Shown one piece after another: positions 47,283-58,900 of a stretch of 64,000 bases of DNA. Numbering within the stretch: position 1 is the stretch's first letter; every line of letters starts with the position of its first letter. The notes beneath the pieces were generated by a model, which worked only from the letters and a program-made list of their open reading frames with translations, ran no database searches and was not told where the DNA came from. This DNA is from Armigeres subalbatus (Eukaryota; Arthropoda; Insecta; Diptera; Culicidae): positions 232,564,371 to 232,628,370 of the forward strand of contig NC_085140.1 of the NCBI RefSeq assembly GCF_024139115.2, given 5' to 3'. The position numbers and the translations under genes are program-made.

Positions 47283-47984
47283 AATTAATTTAATTGAATT
47301 GCTGATAATCCAAAGGACATACTGAAATGATTTATGCTCAGCAACAGGAAGACGACAGCATAGATCTAGACAAAACACAAATAGAGAAGCATAACTGAGA
47401 ATTTAATGTTATACAATAAAGGTAATTGAATTTTGTAATAAAACGACAGTTTTGCGTTGGGTTTCTTTTTGTTGATATCCGAATGCAAAAGTTGGAACAT
47501 CATCAAGTGGTTTTGATTCGCTTGAAAACTTACGTCATTGTAGCTTCGACTCATCCGATTGGGTAAGTATGTTTTCTCGTCCCATTGCTATGGATTGTTT
47601 TGCACAAGCCGTCGAATGTAGTATAATAATATATAATATAATAATAATAAAGGCCTAAATATAATAGCCCTGTTTGTCTGTCCCGTGACTAGCCAACCGG
47701 ACGCAGCATGCGGGGAAATGTCACAAAAAATAAATATTTGACAGTTCAATTCTTTATTACTATCAGATGCAGAAAACATAAGCAGTGACAACCTTAGACA
47801 ACCAGACACAGCAATTGAAGAAAAAAAATCACAGACAACAGACGTTGAAAATTTTGAATGAAAAAAAAAACACTTGCCACTGGCGCTACTGCGTTCACAA
47901 ATAAACTAGTAACTATAGAATAACGGTTCATTAGGCTTTGTTTGAAACTCCTTCATGCAAAACTGGTAGGAGAAATGTCCCGAA
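47283..47984. other. Downstream of the DIP gene, no gene identified
   Basis: AT-rich, with a short ATA/ATAATA tract at 47618-47652. No supported feature. Confidence 0.4.
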
Positions 47985-48151
47985 CTTCATCTCACTAAAC
48001 ATCTATTCATCTCATCGCAAAACAAAGAAATACAGCACCAATTTTGTTGTGTATGCTCACTGCTGGAAAAAAATCAGAAAAATTAAAAAACATCAAATTG
48101 TTTTCCATTGCTTAGTTTTTGATCAAATGAATATCGGAGCCATGAGATGAA
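47985..48151. mobile_element. CATCTCAT-ended MITE, copy 2
   Basis: It starts TTCATCTCACTAAACATC and ends GGAGCCATGAGATGAA. It shares ATTCATCTCATCGCAAAACA-type and GCTCACTGCTGGAAAAAAATC words with 22155-22335. Confidence 0.7.
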
Positions 48152-49034
48152 TTCCAGGAGCAGTTACCCTATTAGTTATCAAAACCTCAAAAATGACTTA
48201 TGTTATTAGACCATAAGGATATGAAAATAGCCAAAAACATGTGAACATTGACAATAAAATAATAGAGCAACATTTGAAAAAGGCGTATAAGTTTAAATGA
48301 TACATTTACTAATACTAATATTGTAATTTCTCTACAGGGTGCGTGACGAATGTCCGCAGTAAATTTTAAAACGGATTTTTTTTTAAATTGCATGACAATA
48401 TTCAGACATATCTGACGGCAGTGGATATTGTTGGAATAAATTTCAAATAGATTGCTTCTATGATTGCAGAAAAAGATTCAGATATATCTGCAAACAGTTA
48501 TTTATATTTGTTAATTATAACTGGTGTAATTTTTTTTTCAAATTTTTTTGCGAGTAATGACAAAATTCCTAGAACATTTGCAAATCTACAGATCGATATG
48601 CCTTCAATATGAATAGAGGCATACGGTAGGTTGTATTGGGCTATCATTATTTCACCCCCTTGGCTACGCCACTGGGGCTAAAGCCCCCTTGAAGTTACGT
48701 CAATGTGTTTACATATTCACTGCGTAGCTTAATAGACACTACGCATACAACGAGTTTGCAATAAATCTATAATTGAATCATATTTTTGAAAGGGATCATT
48801 CATAAATCGTACTTATCCGGATAGTCCTGTTTTGGAACAAACAATGTATTTTGTTTGTGTCGTGATTTTTTCGTATTGATTTTTAAATTTTCCATTTACA
48901 ATACTGTCGGTGAGGACTATGAGACTTCTAGGAGTGATGATCGATGATAGTTGAATTTCACCAGGATGATTCCAATCTGCATAACTTTCGCAGAGGATAT
49001 CAAGTGCTACCGCTCTAGTGACTAACGATGAGCT
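48152..49034. other. Unassigned AT-rich sequence
   Basis: No gene, no inverted-repeat element recognised. Confidence 0.4.
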
Positions 49035-49530
49035 TATCGTCGCTGCTAAAAAAATAAGCTAAATAAGGCACCAGGTCCAGATTGTATTCCTGACCTGGTC
49101 TTTAAAAACGCGATTCTTGCTGCTCCAGATATATTCAGAAGCTGCCTCCAGCGATGCCTGGATGAAGGAAACTTCTCAGACCGCTGGAAACGGCAGAAGT
49201 TGGTGCTGTTACCTAACCGTGGGAGAGCCCCGGAAGATCCTTCGGCATACAGACCAGTTCACCTACTATATACAGCTGGATACACACTAGATGTGAAGAA
49301 TGCATTTAATAACACTAGCTGGGCAGCTATGGCTGATTCCCTGCAACGCTTAGCAGTTTTGGGTTATCTGTGCTGGATTCTAAAAAGATATTGTCAGAAC
49401 AGGTTATTTGGTTATTGTTATATGACACTGACGCTGATCAGCAGTCGATTGAAGTTTCAGCGGGTGTTCCACAGGAATCGATCCTCGGGCAGGTTCTGCG
49501 AAATGTCATGTATGATGGAATATAACGCTT
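49035..49530 (+). pseudogene. R1-type LINE reverse transcriptase fragment with internal deletion
   Basis: The + strand reads NKAPGPDCIPDLVFKNAILA, CLDEGNFSDRWKRQKLVLLP, then SAYRPVHLLYTAG joined directly to YTLDVKNAFNNTSWAAMADS, followed by VSAGVPQESILGQVLRNVMY after a frameshift. Intact R1-type enzymes carry well over 50 residues between LLYTAG and the LDVKNAFN block, so an internal deletion is clear. It is preserved only up to the region before the active site. Confidence 0.7.
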
Positions 49531-49559
49531 GAATCACCCGTCCGCTCGATGTGAAAATA

Positions 49560-49845
49560 GAAGGATTTGCAGATTACTTGGGTGCTCTCTCTAACACACC
49601 ATCTAACACAGCCTCTGACGCACCATATAAGTCTTACTTTGATACTCTACACTAACATTCCATTTGAGTCTAAATTGGGTTCCCACCCTTTACGCACTAT
49701 GTGAGACTAACTTGGATGCTCACCCTGCCATCTGATTCACGCTCTAGCACACCAATTTGAGAATTATTTGGGTGCTCACTCTGGCACTCCCCGACACACG
49801 CTCTGATACACCATGTGAGACTTACTTAGGTTCTCACTTCTAACA
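49560..49845. repeat. Degenerate minisatellite, block 1
   Basis: Recurring words GGGTGCTC(A/T)CTCT, AACACACC, CTCTGACACACC and ATGTGAGACTTACTT at a rough spacing of 55-70 bp. Same family as 50370-50515. Confidence 0.7.
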
Positions 49846-50345
49846 TGTAGTCCGTCCCACTAGCTTGCGCTCCGCGTTTCAAAGCCAAGATCATTTCACC
49901 GATCTTGATGCGTTTGACGCTTCGCATGTCCTGACCCAGCGCCGAAAGCTTTCCGGCCGCCCGCATCGATTCAAGGACTTCGGCGTAATTATCATTGTCA
50001 GTTTTCACCAACAGGGCCTTGCCTCTGTCTATAGCTTTTTTTGCGGGTAGGGATGCGCTTGACTTCCGCTTTGCGCTACTGACCAGGTGCCAGAGATTTT
50101 GGGTCCTTTGTGCCGATGGCACCGGGCAGCTGGTACCCTCTTGCGGGCCGACGATTTACGTCTGGTTGGTGCCTTTCCTAATTTTGGGCCGAGAAGTCTC
50201 CATCTCGGATCGACGCCCTTCAGGCACCTTTGCACCCCGATCTGCTCTGTCCAGACGACGTTTGGACTTTATGGTCGCACGTCGTTTGGCTTTTCTCTGA
50301 GCGCATTCGCCGGATTGCTGCCTTAGCCGTTTTGGGTTAGGCGCA
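49846..50345 (-). pseudogene. R1-type LINE ORF1 N-terminal fragment
   Basis: The minus strand reads QRTQNLWHLVSSAKRKSSAS, LVKTDNDNYAEVLESMRAAG and KLSALGQDMRSVKRIKIGEM. The last block matches KLSALGQDVRSVRRTKTGEM at 55230-55330, so two R1-type ORF1 copies exist here. A basic N-terminal stretch lies at 50150-50330. It is flanked on both sides by the same minisatellite. Confidence 0.65.
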
Positions 50346-50369
50346 GTTTTTTCTTCATGACTCGATCAG

Positions 50370-50515
50370 GCACTCGTCCTGTTTGAGGCTTACTTGGGTG
50401 CTCTCTCTAACATACCCTCTGACACACCCTGATACTCTTTCTGATGCACCATATGAGTCTGACTTTTGTGCTCACCTCTAACATACCACGTGAGGCTGAC
50501 TTGAATGCTCACTCT
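50370..50515. repeat. Degenerate minisatellite, block 2
   Basis: The same GGGTGCTCTCTCT, CTCTGACACACC and CATATGAGTCTGACTT words as 49560-49845. Confidence 0.7.
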
Positions 50516-50739
50516 ACTCTCCTCTGCCATGCCTCGAGGTGTCGATAGCGATTGGTACCAACAGTTCTACGCTAAGATCCTCCTACCTCGGCATGTGCAA
50601 TCCATACTAACAACTGTGCGCTCACTCTTCTCATGGTGGCGACTGTGGTTGCCACCCGCTGCGATACTCTTACCTCGACATGTCCAAACCTCTCATTCAC
50701 TTCCTCGCGCTCAGCCTGCTTTCGCTATAACTAACCAAT
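50516..50739 (-). mobile_element. Presumed 3' untranslated part of the R1-type LINE
   Basis: Lies directly 3' of the ORF2 end on the minus strand, with repeated TACCTCGACATG / CTACCTCGGCATG words. No coding content. Confidence 0.4.
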
Positions 50740-51976
50740 CACAAGTTAGTCATGCTTGTCGTCTGCAGGTCGGCGCGCCAGATTCTCTGCAAGCTGCAGG
50801 CAATCTGAGTGGTTGCAGTCAAAACTGCGTTCCACTTCTCCACCGCTTGGCACATCCTCTGGTTAAGGGTATCCGAAGTTGTGTCCCGACTGCAAACGTC
50901 TAGCATAGCTCTTCTTTCGACGTCGAAACGGGACATACGAACAGTATGTGCTCTGCAGTTTCATCAACACGTGGGCAGTTAGAGAAGACGGGGCTCTCCG
51001 CGTGGCCAAACTTGTGGAGGTACTGCCGGAAGCAGCCATGACCTGACAGAAATTGTGTCAAATGGAAGTGAACTTCCCCATGGGGTCTCTTCTTCCAGCA
51101 TGATATATTAGGTATCAATCGAGGGGTCCACCTACCTTAATAAGAGTTATCCCACTCGCGCTGTCGTCCGGCAACCGAAGATGCGTTCGCGGGCTCCTCT
51201 GGTGCCACGTAGCTCGAAACACTCCTCGTCTTCCCAGATGACCAGCCCGACTGGCATCATACTCGCAATCATGCAGGCTGCACCGTGTGGTATCATGCGG
51301 TATGTAGATATCACTCTGAGACACATCAAGCGGTACGTGCTGTCCTGCTTCCAATGATAACTGGTTACCCCCAGAGCTAGATACGGCAACGTCTGCCAGT
51401 AGCCTACGTCTACTAGCACACACCATGAAACTGTTGGACATCATCCTCGATAATGCCGCAACAGCAGTCGAAGCCCTCTTGCACGCATAGTCAACATGGC
51501 TGGCGAAGGTCAGCTTGTCGTCTATTACGACCCCAAGGAGCTTCAAACTCCGCTTTGATGCGATCGCGACCTCACTCACGTGAATCACTGCATGCTCAAC
51601 CGACTTGCGGTTGTTGACGATAACCACCGCAGTCTTATGTTGAGCGAGCTCCAGGCCTCTAGCGCTCATCCAATCCTCCACTGTGCTGATCGCGTGTGTT
51701 GCGGTCAGTCCTACCCCGGGAATTGACTCCCCGTAGATCTCCAAGGTTACGTCATCGGCGAGGCTGACGATCTTAATACCAGAAGGGAACTTTAGCTTCA
51801 ATACCCCATCATACATAAGGTTCCATAATACCATGCCCAGAATGGAACCTTGCGGAACTCCTGCGGTTAGAGGAATGCTTCTCTGACCGGTATCGGTCTA
51901 GTATAATAGTACCTACACTGTTCTGGAAATAGCTTTCTAAAATCCGGTACAGGCCCATCGACGGCTAAGCCGATGT
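50740..51976 (-). pseudogene. R1-type LINE ORF2, reverse transcriptase active site to C-terminus
   Basis: From 51834 downward it reads VLWNLMYDGVLKLKFPSGIK, IVSLADDVTLEIYGES (active-site Asp pair kept, Tyr changed to Leu), LELAQHKTAVVIVNNRKSVE and LKLLGVVIDDKLTFASHVDY. After a frameshift come YRLMCLRVISTYRMIPHGAA and, at 51118-50900, HGEVHFHLTQFLSGHGCFRQ with FSNCPRVDETAEHILFVC, a C-terminal Cys/His motif that has lost its first cysteine. The order and motifs are R1-clade. R1 elements normally target 28S rDNA, but no rDNA flank is visible here. Confidence 0.72.
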
Positions 51977-52568
51977 CCCAAGCAGCATCACTTGTTTCTC
52001 AATGAGTAACAGCAACTGTGATGTGACTTACTAAAGGTCTGAATTATGCACAGCGCGTCGTATGTGGAACTTCTTTGTAACACAAAATGCGCAAAAAACA
52101 AACCAATTGAGAATTGAACCATGGACCTTCATATTTGCAATTTCTAACTCCAACCATCATACCACCAATTCTATTTGAAGATTCTGCCTACATGTGCAGC
52201 ATATAAACAAAGTTATTTGTAACTATATTGTGCCTCTAAGGGAACATGCGGTACTGATAAAAATAAATGTGAGCTGCAGCTTAGCACAAAGTGCTTTGAA
52301 TCAATTCAGAAACATTGTGTCAACTGTAGTGCACCGAGTTGTTATTTTGTTTGTGCAACTAATCTGTTTTGCTTCCTGTTTTGTTTTGACGACCATCCAA
52401 GAAGTCATTTGAGAGGCAGGTTGCGATATTGGTGAAACGGAACTGAAACATTGTGTGTTTCTGAAACTGTAAAGTAGCTTTAGTGAGATTTAAAGTATTT
52501 CCAGAATCTTCAATGCAATTTATTAGATACAAGCAGCTATTTTGAAGATGTTGCATTAGCTGCTTGGG
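51977..52568 (-). mobile_element. TIR element with tRNA-like core, copy 1 (reverse)
   Basis: The ends CCCAAGCAGC (51977) and GCTGCTTGGG (to 52568) are inverted repeats. It splits the R1 reverse transcriptase. Its interior matches 53487-54136 in the opposite orientation (AGCAGTT(A)TTCC...TTGCATTGAAGA, GAAACTG, CTGAATTATGCACAGCG against the complement). On the minus strand at about 52172-52100 it holds TGGTATGATGGTTGGAGTTA and GGTTCAATTCTC, resembling tRNA A and B boxes. No protein is encoded. Confidence 0.75.
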
Positions 52569-53486
52569 GTAACGAGAGCGCGATGACATCCCAGCTTGCG
52601 CTGTTGAATGTGTTCTTCACATCAAGTGTCACTAACGCACAGCATCGAATACCTCGCCTTTTCTGTTGGATCGCTATCTCGGTGGTCTTTACCACCGAGT
52701 TAATAGCGTCCAACATGGACTTACGCTTGCGAAAACCGAACTGTTTGCTAGACAGGCCGTTCGTACCCTCTGAGTACGGGGTCAGCCTGTTGAGGATGAT
52801 CCTCTCTAGCCCGTCGTGTCTATAAGACAGATTGGTCTTTGCGGCGATGGGTCGACCCGGCGGCTTCCCGGCCTTCGGCAACAACGCCAATTTCTGCCTT
52901 TTTCATTTTTCGGGGAATCTATACTCATCAAAGCATCTCTGCATAGCTAGCCTGGACATGTTCGGGTTCGCTATGATTGCTGCCTTGAGAGCACTGTTCG
53001 GAACTCCATTAGGCCCTGGAGCTGTCACCAAGGATTAGGCAACCGCGAGTAACTCTTCGTTCGTCATCGGAGCCACTATTTCGGCCGCACTCATATTGCA
53101 GGAGGCCAGGGATTTGTGGCTCGGGATGAAAAGACTACTTCGATAATCCTCGCCAACCTATCCGGGGACTGTTTGGAAGTGAAGAGCTCCCTTTGGTCTT
53201 GGCCATCACTATCCTGTAGGCGTCACCACAAGGATTCGCGATGGCTCCTTCGCATAGGTTGTCGAAACACGCTCTCTTACTGATCTTGATGGCTTTGTTA
53301 AAAGCCAGTTTCACAGCTCGAAACACTTCACGGCGGTCCTTTCTTTCATCATCGGTGCGGGCACGTTGCATCCTTCGTCTAGCCTTGAGGCAGGTTGATC
53401 AAAGGGCCGCAATTTCGGTACTCCACCAGTATACCGGGCGTCTGCTATTTCTGGGCAGGGCTTACCTCGGCATGGTGGCGTTACAC
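52569..53486 (-). pseudogene. R1-type LINE ORF2, N-terminal half of reverse transcriptase
   Basis: On the minus strand, FETALFSGPNGL-like connector sequence is followed by blocks from 53371 (RKDRREVFRAVKLAFNKAIK, RACFDNLCEGAIANPCGDAY) and from 52890 (MALLPKAGKPPGRP, KQFGFRKRKSMLDAINSVVK, CALVTLDVKNTFNSASWDVI with the first catalytic Asp). The intact order continues into 51976 across the inserted TIR element. Stops and frame changes separate the blocks. The connector wording at the start is a loose reading; the later blocks are firm. Confidence 0.7.
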
Positions 53487-54136
53487 CCCAAGCAGCACGC
53501 GCAACATCTTTCAAATAGCTGTTTGTTCCTAAAAAATTGCATTGAAGACACTGGCAATACATCGAGTCACATTAAAGCCACTTTCCAGTTTCAGAAACCT
53601 ACAATGTTTCATTTACGTTTAAGTGGCGTTGCAATATGCCACGCATCTGACTTCTTGGGTGATTTAGAATGCAATGTGTTTCATATCAGAGACAAAACAG
53701 ATAAGTTGCAGTATTAATAACTCTTCGGTTCATTGATGTTACGACAATGTTTCTGATATGTTGCAAAACACTTTGAGCTCAGCTGAGCAGCATTTTATTT
53801 TTGACAGTCGCCTGCTTGTTCCGTATAAGGTACAATGAAGTTACAAATGACTTTGTTGTTTATGTAGTGCACTCATAGCAGAGTATCCAAATAGAGCTCA
53901 TGGTGTGATGGTTATAGTATAAGATTAGAAATCTCTAGGTCCATGGTTCAATTCCCGGTTGATTTTTGTGTTTTTATTTTCATTGTAGCCGCAAGATGTT
54001 GCAAATAGGCTCCACCTCTTGCGCTTTTTGTGTCACAAAGGAGTTCCAAATACGACGGGTTGTGCATAACTCCGACCTTTAGTAAGTCACACTACAGTTG
54101 TTGTTACTCACTGAGAAACAAGTGGTGTTGCTTGGG
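53487..54136 (+). mobile_element. TIR element with tRNA-like core, copy 2 (forward)
   Basis: The ends CCCAAGCAGCACG and TGTTGCTTGGG are inverted repeats. It splits the same R1 element between endonuclease and reverse transcriptase. At 53894-53965 it contains TGGTGTGATGGTTATAGTAT and GGTTCAATTCCCGG, a tRNA-like A box and a near-perfect B box (consensus GGTTCRANNCC) about 30 bp apart. Relative to copy 1 it is inverted and about 60 bp longer. Confidence 0.78.
53894..53965 (+). other. tRNA-like sequence inside the TIR element
   Basis: The A-box-like GTGATGGTTATAG and B-box GGTTCAATTCCCGG are spaced as in a tRNA, and AAGATTAGAAATCT could form an anticodon arm. Acceptor-stem pairing is not convincing, so it is tRNA-derived or SINE-like rather than a working tRNA gene. 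Confidence 0.55.
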
Positions 54137-54720
54137 ACGTGCGTGATAGGACAGACCTTCAGTGTTGCCTTCCAGTCCCAGGGGCGCTATGAAAACTTCG
54201 TTGTCGTAGTGATTGGTTCTCCACCCACAGACCTGACAGGGATTCTCGGACCTCAGATGTTGCACTCCATAGTTGATCTTGAAGCGAATTGCTAGATGAT
54301 CACTATGGGTGTAACCGTCGTCCACCCTCCAGTCCAAGACTGGTACCAGACCAGTACTAACAAACGTTACGTCAATCCATAACTATACCCCGTTTCTTCT
54401 GAACGTGCTAGCGGAACCATCTTTCACTAGCACTACGTCGAGCTTCGCTAGCGCCTCTAGTAACGCTTGACCCCTTCAATTGGTGCAGCAACTGCCCACT
54501 CCACTGCCCAAGCGTTAAAATCTCCTGCTAAAATTCCACTGGCTTACGACCCACTAGGTCAGCCTATTGATCATCTGTTTGAACCATTCTAATGGTCACC
54601 TTGGTGGGGCATAGCAGCTACAATAGAACACACCATTGATCTTGGAGTGTACGGATCGGGTACCGTCCCGTCGTGCAAATAGCCGCCATCCTAGACCCGT
54701 CCGCCACCCAATTGCCGTTA
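54137..54720 (-). pseudogene. R1-type LINE endonuclease region
   Basis: The minus strand gives INGVFYCSCYAPPRWPLEWF, then a broken stretch matching AGDFNAWAVEW-type sequence, RGQALLEALAKLDVVLVKDG, and from 54337 DWRVDDGYTHSDHLAIRFKI, which has the SDH catalytic motif of the endonuclease. Frameshifts and stops interrupt it. In the family this enzyme cuts the target site. Confidence 0.65.
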
Positions 54721-55345
54721 TCGACAGGACAGTTGTAGAACTTGTGCCCCAACTCTAAGTACCGGTAGCACCACCCAGCAAACACAAGATCATATATCAT
54801 AGCGAATAAGTATACAAAGTGGAGGCCATATACGTGCATTTTGCACGCAGTCAAATGGAACAATGTGCCTATATCGCCTCCACCTTGTACACTTATTCGC
54901 TAGCATATGCGATTTTGTGTTGGCTAGGCAGTCCACTGAGGGCGGCTGGAGTTTGCACACTGGCCATACTGACCAGTCGATCTTCAACCTCTCACGCTCC
55001 ATTTTGGCTTCCGCAACCGGTAACCTACGATAGACCTGCATTCCAAAGGGATCGCCTCGAGTTCTTCTCGACCTCAGTACCGCACTGGTCTCTGACGGCA
55101 GAGACGACGTCATCCGCGTTCGTGACCTCGTCCAGTTGCTTGTACTGAAAGGTCACTTCCGCCCCCAACGACTTCACCTCGGCGTCGTAACCCAAGACCT
55201 CTTGGGCCAGCTTCCTGTAGTCAGTCCCACTAGCCTGCGCTCCGTGTTTCAGAACCAAGATCATTTCACCGGTCTTGGTGCGTCTGACGCTTCGAACGTC
55301 CTGACCCAGCGCCGAAAGCTTTTCGGACAAACATACCGGGTATAG
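54721..55345 (-). pseudogene. R1-type LINE ORF1 with damaged zinc knuckle
   Basis: From 55330 it reads KLSALGQDVRSVRRTKTGEM, LVLKHGAQASGTDYRKLAQE, VTFQYKQLDEVTNADDVVSA, then across frame changes DLVFAGWCYRYLELGHKFYN-C. The last block is a CCHC knuckle in which the second Cys has become Tyr. This is the gag-like RNA-binding ORF1. Its N-terminus is cut at about 55345. Confidence 0.68.
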
Positions 55346-55364
55346 CATTGTCTATTATCCGAAA

Positions 55365-55950
55365 TAATTACCAATATGGTCAAAATTACTAAGGGCCGGG
55401 GACAATGTTTAGAAATTAATCAGGGTACACCGGCGGACATGTTTGCGGGTTGTAAACGCATACCCCACAGTATTGTATGATGCGGTGTGCGTCATTGCTG
55501 GGATGATGCCGATAGACATATCCCTGGAGGATGACGTAGAGTGCTTCAACGATAGGGACTCGGTGCATGTGCGACCGGTCAAGAGAGCAGCCTCACTGCT
55601 CAAATGGCAAAGAGCATGGAAAACCACAGTCAAACTGATATCGGATGTGTCAAGTTGGGTTAATAGAAAGCATGGTTAGATCAACTTTCACCTTACACAG
55701 GTGTTGACTGAACATTTCGATCGTTTTACAAATTCTTGCATAGATTCGGGTTTGCAGAATTTGCGGAGTGCCCGAAATGCATGGACCGATTCTATGGTGA
55801 TGTTTGCTTGCCCGCGATTCGATGTTAATCGAAATGGCATGCTGCTTGTCAGCGGCATGGACATGACCCTGGACAACATCACGATAAGATATGCCGACGA
55901 GACGAGCTAGCCTTGGGCTGAAAGTTTCTTTAATAAAGATATATGCCGGG
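55365..55950 (+). mobile_element. R1-type LINE 3' end with terminal hairpin, + strand
   Basis: The + strand frame from 55443 reads MRVVNAYPTVLYDAVCVIAG, MMPIDISLEDDVECFNDRDS and KRAASLLKWQRAWKTTVKLI. It is followed by FHLTQVLTEHFDRF-type sequence and ACPRFDVNRNGMLLVSGMDM. After the last codons comes the hairpin (stem around 55899-55928, core TAGCC-TTG-GGCTG) and AATAAA at 55932. It is 5'-truncated and abuts the reversed R1 copy. Confidence 0.72.
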
Positions 55951-58900
55951 ATTATAATATTTGAAATGCGGTGAAAACCGCAGGTCAACAGATCATGTCG
56001 AAGAATGCAGCGGTGGTGGCGATTCGACCAAACCAACGGCTGCAGTAGAGACTATAGCCTCAGTATAGTACTGTGATGCTGTGAACACCTAAAACTCACC
56101 CCGACAACAAACTTGTCGCGGGTTGGCTGCGGGGACCAACGTATGTAAATATAGAGGTCACTGCGGTTCATGTGCGGTGGTTGTTTGTAATTTTACACGG
56201 CGTTGAATTTTAAAAACTTTTTGCTAAGAGCTGTCAGTCGATTCAGAACGGAGATTTTGAATATTGTGGCGTTGGTTGGATGTATGAACTGCATTGGCTC
56301 GATGCATTGTTTGTGTCACACGTTGCATGTTCTCGACCTAAACCAAGGAGGAGATAATTCCGTAATTATTGAATAATTCTGACTGAAATGGTCTTAGAAT
56401 GGTGTCTTGAAGCTTGTTTGTAATGTTATGGCATTATTATTTTTATTATTAAGTAAGGCTTGTTTGCCTATGAGATGGGCAGTAACACCACCTGATGGAT
56501 AGATTAGGACCTCATTGGTTTATTGTCTGCAGTTGTTACAGTCATTGAATTTCAAAACCGCATTTATTGAAAACTTAGGTGTGCCTCAAATGTTTTATTA
56601 ATTGACTCATACACTTCAGTGCAGAAGGTAGCATAATTTTATTTACTAACTCAATCGAGCCACAAGGGAGACCAGCATAGCAAAAAGTCCGTAGTACGGA
56701 ACGAGTAACAAAGAAGGAAAATTTGAAGCATAAATCAAAACTTTATCAAAATGAATTCTTAACTAAACACTAAATAAAAAGCGGTTCTTTTCCACACGAA
56801 CTTCCTCGTGCGCCACCAGGGAGCAAGGTGAGCTTTATGTGTTACACATAAGGATCGAAAAGTTTTTCCACACTGATTCCTCCCGCACTCGCTCGGTTCG
56901 ACCTTGCAAACGGAGCCGTAAACCGAGCTGCCTTTTGGGTCACATAAAATAATTAAAATATCTTTTCTACACGAACCGATCTACTCGGCGGAAGAAGTTG
57001 GAGAAACTTTTGAGCTTGCCCCGGCATTTAATTACGTAATTGGTTTGCGAGAGTCATAAAACCCAACGTACGAAAAACGTTAGAAGCAATCCACCGGCAG
57101 AGCTACCGAATCAATATGAGCTGTCTATTTTCAATCCCTCGCTAGTCCTCACCGAAAGATGGGGAAAACTTGATGTCATCATCATTATCGTTATCATTAT
57201 CGCCATTATTTCTCACCCTTGCATACTCGAAAGAAAGATTTCTTCAGGTTGGAGGATGCTTGTAGTATTTGAAAACCTTTATAATGCTTTCATTGATATT
57301 TCAGCACATCATCATTTATTTTTGTTAGACTTGTGAGTTTTGCTTTTATCATAATTATCCATCTCTTGCATGACAAAAAGCCTCACGCTACTCAATAAAT
57401 AAAAATCGAGAAGTGTATTAGGCATGGCAGCCTTCCTCACTTGATAAACTGAATGATTCAAATCACCACTATCTAAACAACTGACAGATCAAAAAGCGTA
57501 TGGCTTTCCTTCGTGGTTGTTTGAGATCGACAAAAATCGTACGTTAAATCGTATCGTAAAATCTTGTAATCGTATTTGTACAAGAACTTGGATGAAGATA
57601 CCTGTGATCTATCTCCTCATTCCAACGACTGTGAGGTTCAATCTAGGTTTGGCCCCAGTAGTGTAGCGGCGAAGCGCTGTTTCGTACGTATCAGAAATCC
57701 TTTATTTAATAACTGTTTTCATTTCACAGCTCATAAAGCCCCAAAGAGGAGAGGCAGTACAAGCTTTTGTAGCCACCAAGGAAGAATTAGCCTGCTTCTA
57801 ATCCCTATTATTGCTGAAAAACAAGCTAAATCCTAAATCACTTAATACAGATTCTGATAAAGAACCATATGTACATAAATAATGGGACGTTCTTTTCAAT
57901 AATATCAAAATTGTTCAACCCAATTTAACGCAACGCTTGGGCATCGGCGACCGTAATCAAGGGGTTTTATCTTACACCTACCCCTGTACAAGATAAAAAT
58001 GAGCCATTATTTGCATGAAATATATGCACAATGAACCGCTTAGTTGGGATTCATTTTACGTTTACACATTAATTATAATTACACAGTCTCAGGGAATGGG
58101 AATAATGGCCAATTACATTATTCATGGAGTAGAGAATAGTGGCTTTTTATACAACTGAGCGATGAATGGGAATTCGGCTTAATTTGTTTCTGGAGTGTGA
58201 CTGTTTCAACATTTACGATACGCCCGATCCACCCTTGTTTTATGGCACATTCTCTGAATGAGCAGTCTCGCTGAATTTAATTGAACTAAATTTAATCAAC
58301 TCCAGACAACGATTACATTCCACACTATATGTAATGCATCCCAACAAGAGCGATTAGCAAATTCCTCAGCAATCTTAATAAGGCTAATCAACAATGACGA
58401 CTTGTGACGTTGGTTTCGTTCCACCTACCCTGTACCGCTCGTTAGTAGTATCAGGAATGCAATAATTTTAATTAACAAGCTTTTAAAACGGGAATATGAA
58501 AATTATGACGCTCCGGCACAAACCTTGTTATCTTGTTAACATTCCACTTTTGCTCCCGTGTAATGCCAATCTTTGCGCTGTTTCATCACCTCATTGCTTT
58601 CGCTGGCACCAGCAGCACATCGTATCTTCCCATCCAAACATCCGCTTCGGCAGCAACAGAACGCTTCCACCCAAAGCCGGGACGCAGGACCCGAAATATT
58701 TTCCATTGTAAACGTTCCACCGGCAGCAGGACACGGATGCGAGCGACGACACGGGAGCAGCGGGAGATCAAGTGAAAATAATTACCATAATAAAAGAAAA
58801 ATTATAGCTTCTCTGGATTCATTGCGACAAGAATTTAAACCAACGGGAAATAAAGGTGGATTGTTTCGGTCCTGTGCGCTCTTGACTCAGTCAAGCAGTT

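Noticed and set aside
49865..50326. Plus-strand frames of 60-100 codons
   Set aside because: The minus strand here carries R1 ORF1 blocks that match another copy at 55230-55330; the plus frames are shadows.
53894..53965. Functional tRNA gene
   Set aside because: A and B boxes are present, but I cannot pair the acceptor stem convincingly, and a diverged copy sits in the sister TIR element.
54137..55345. R1 insertion into 28S rDNA, its usual target
   Set aside because: No rRNA-like sequence flanks any R1-type copy in this window.
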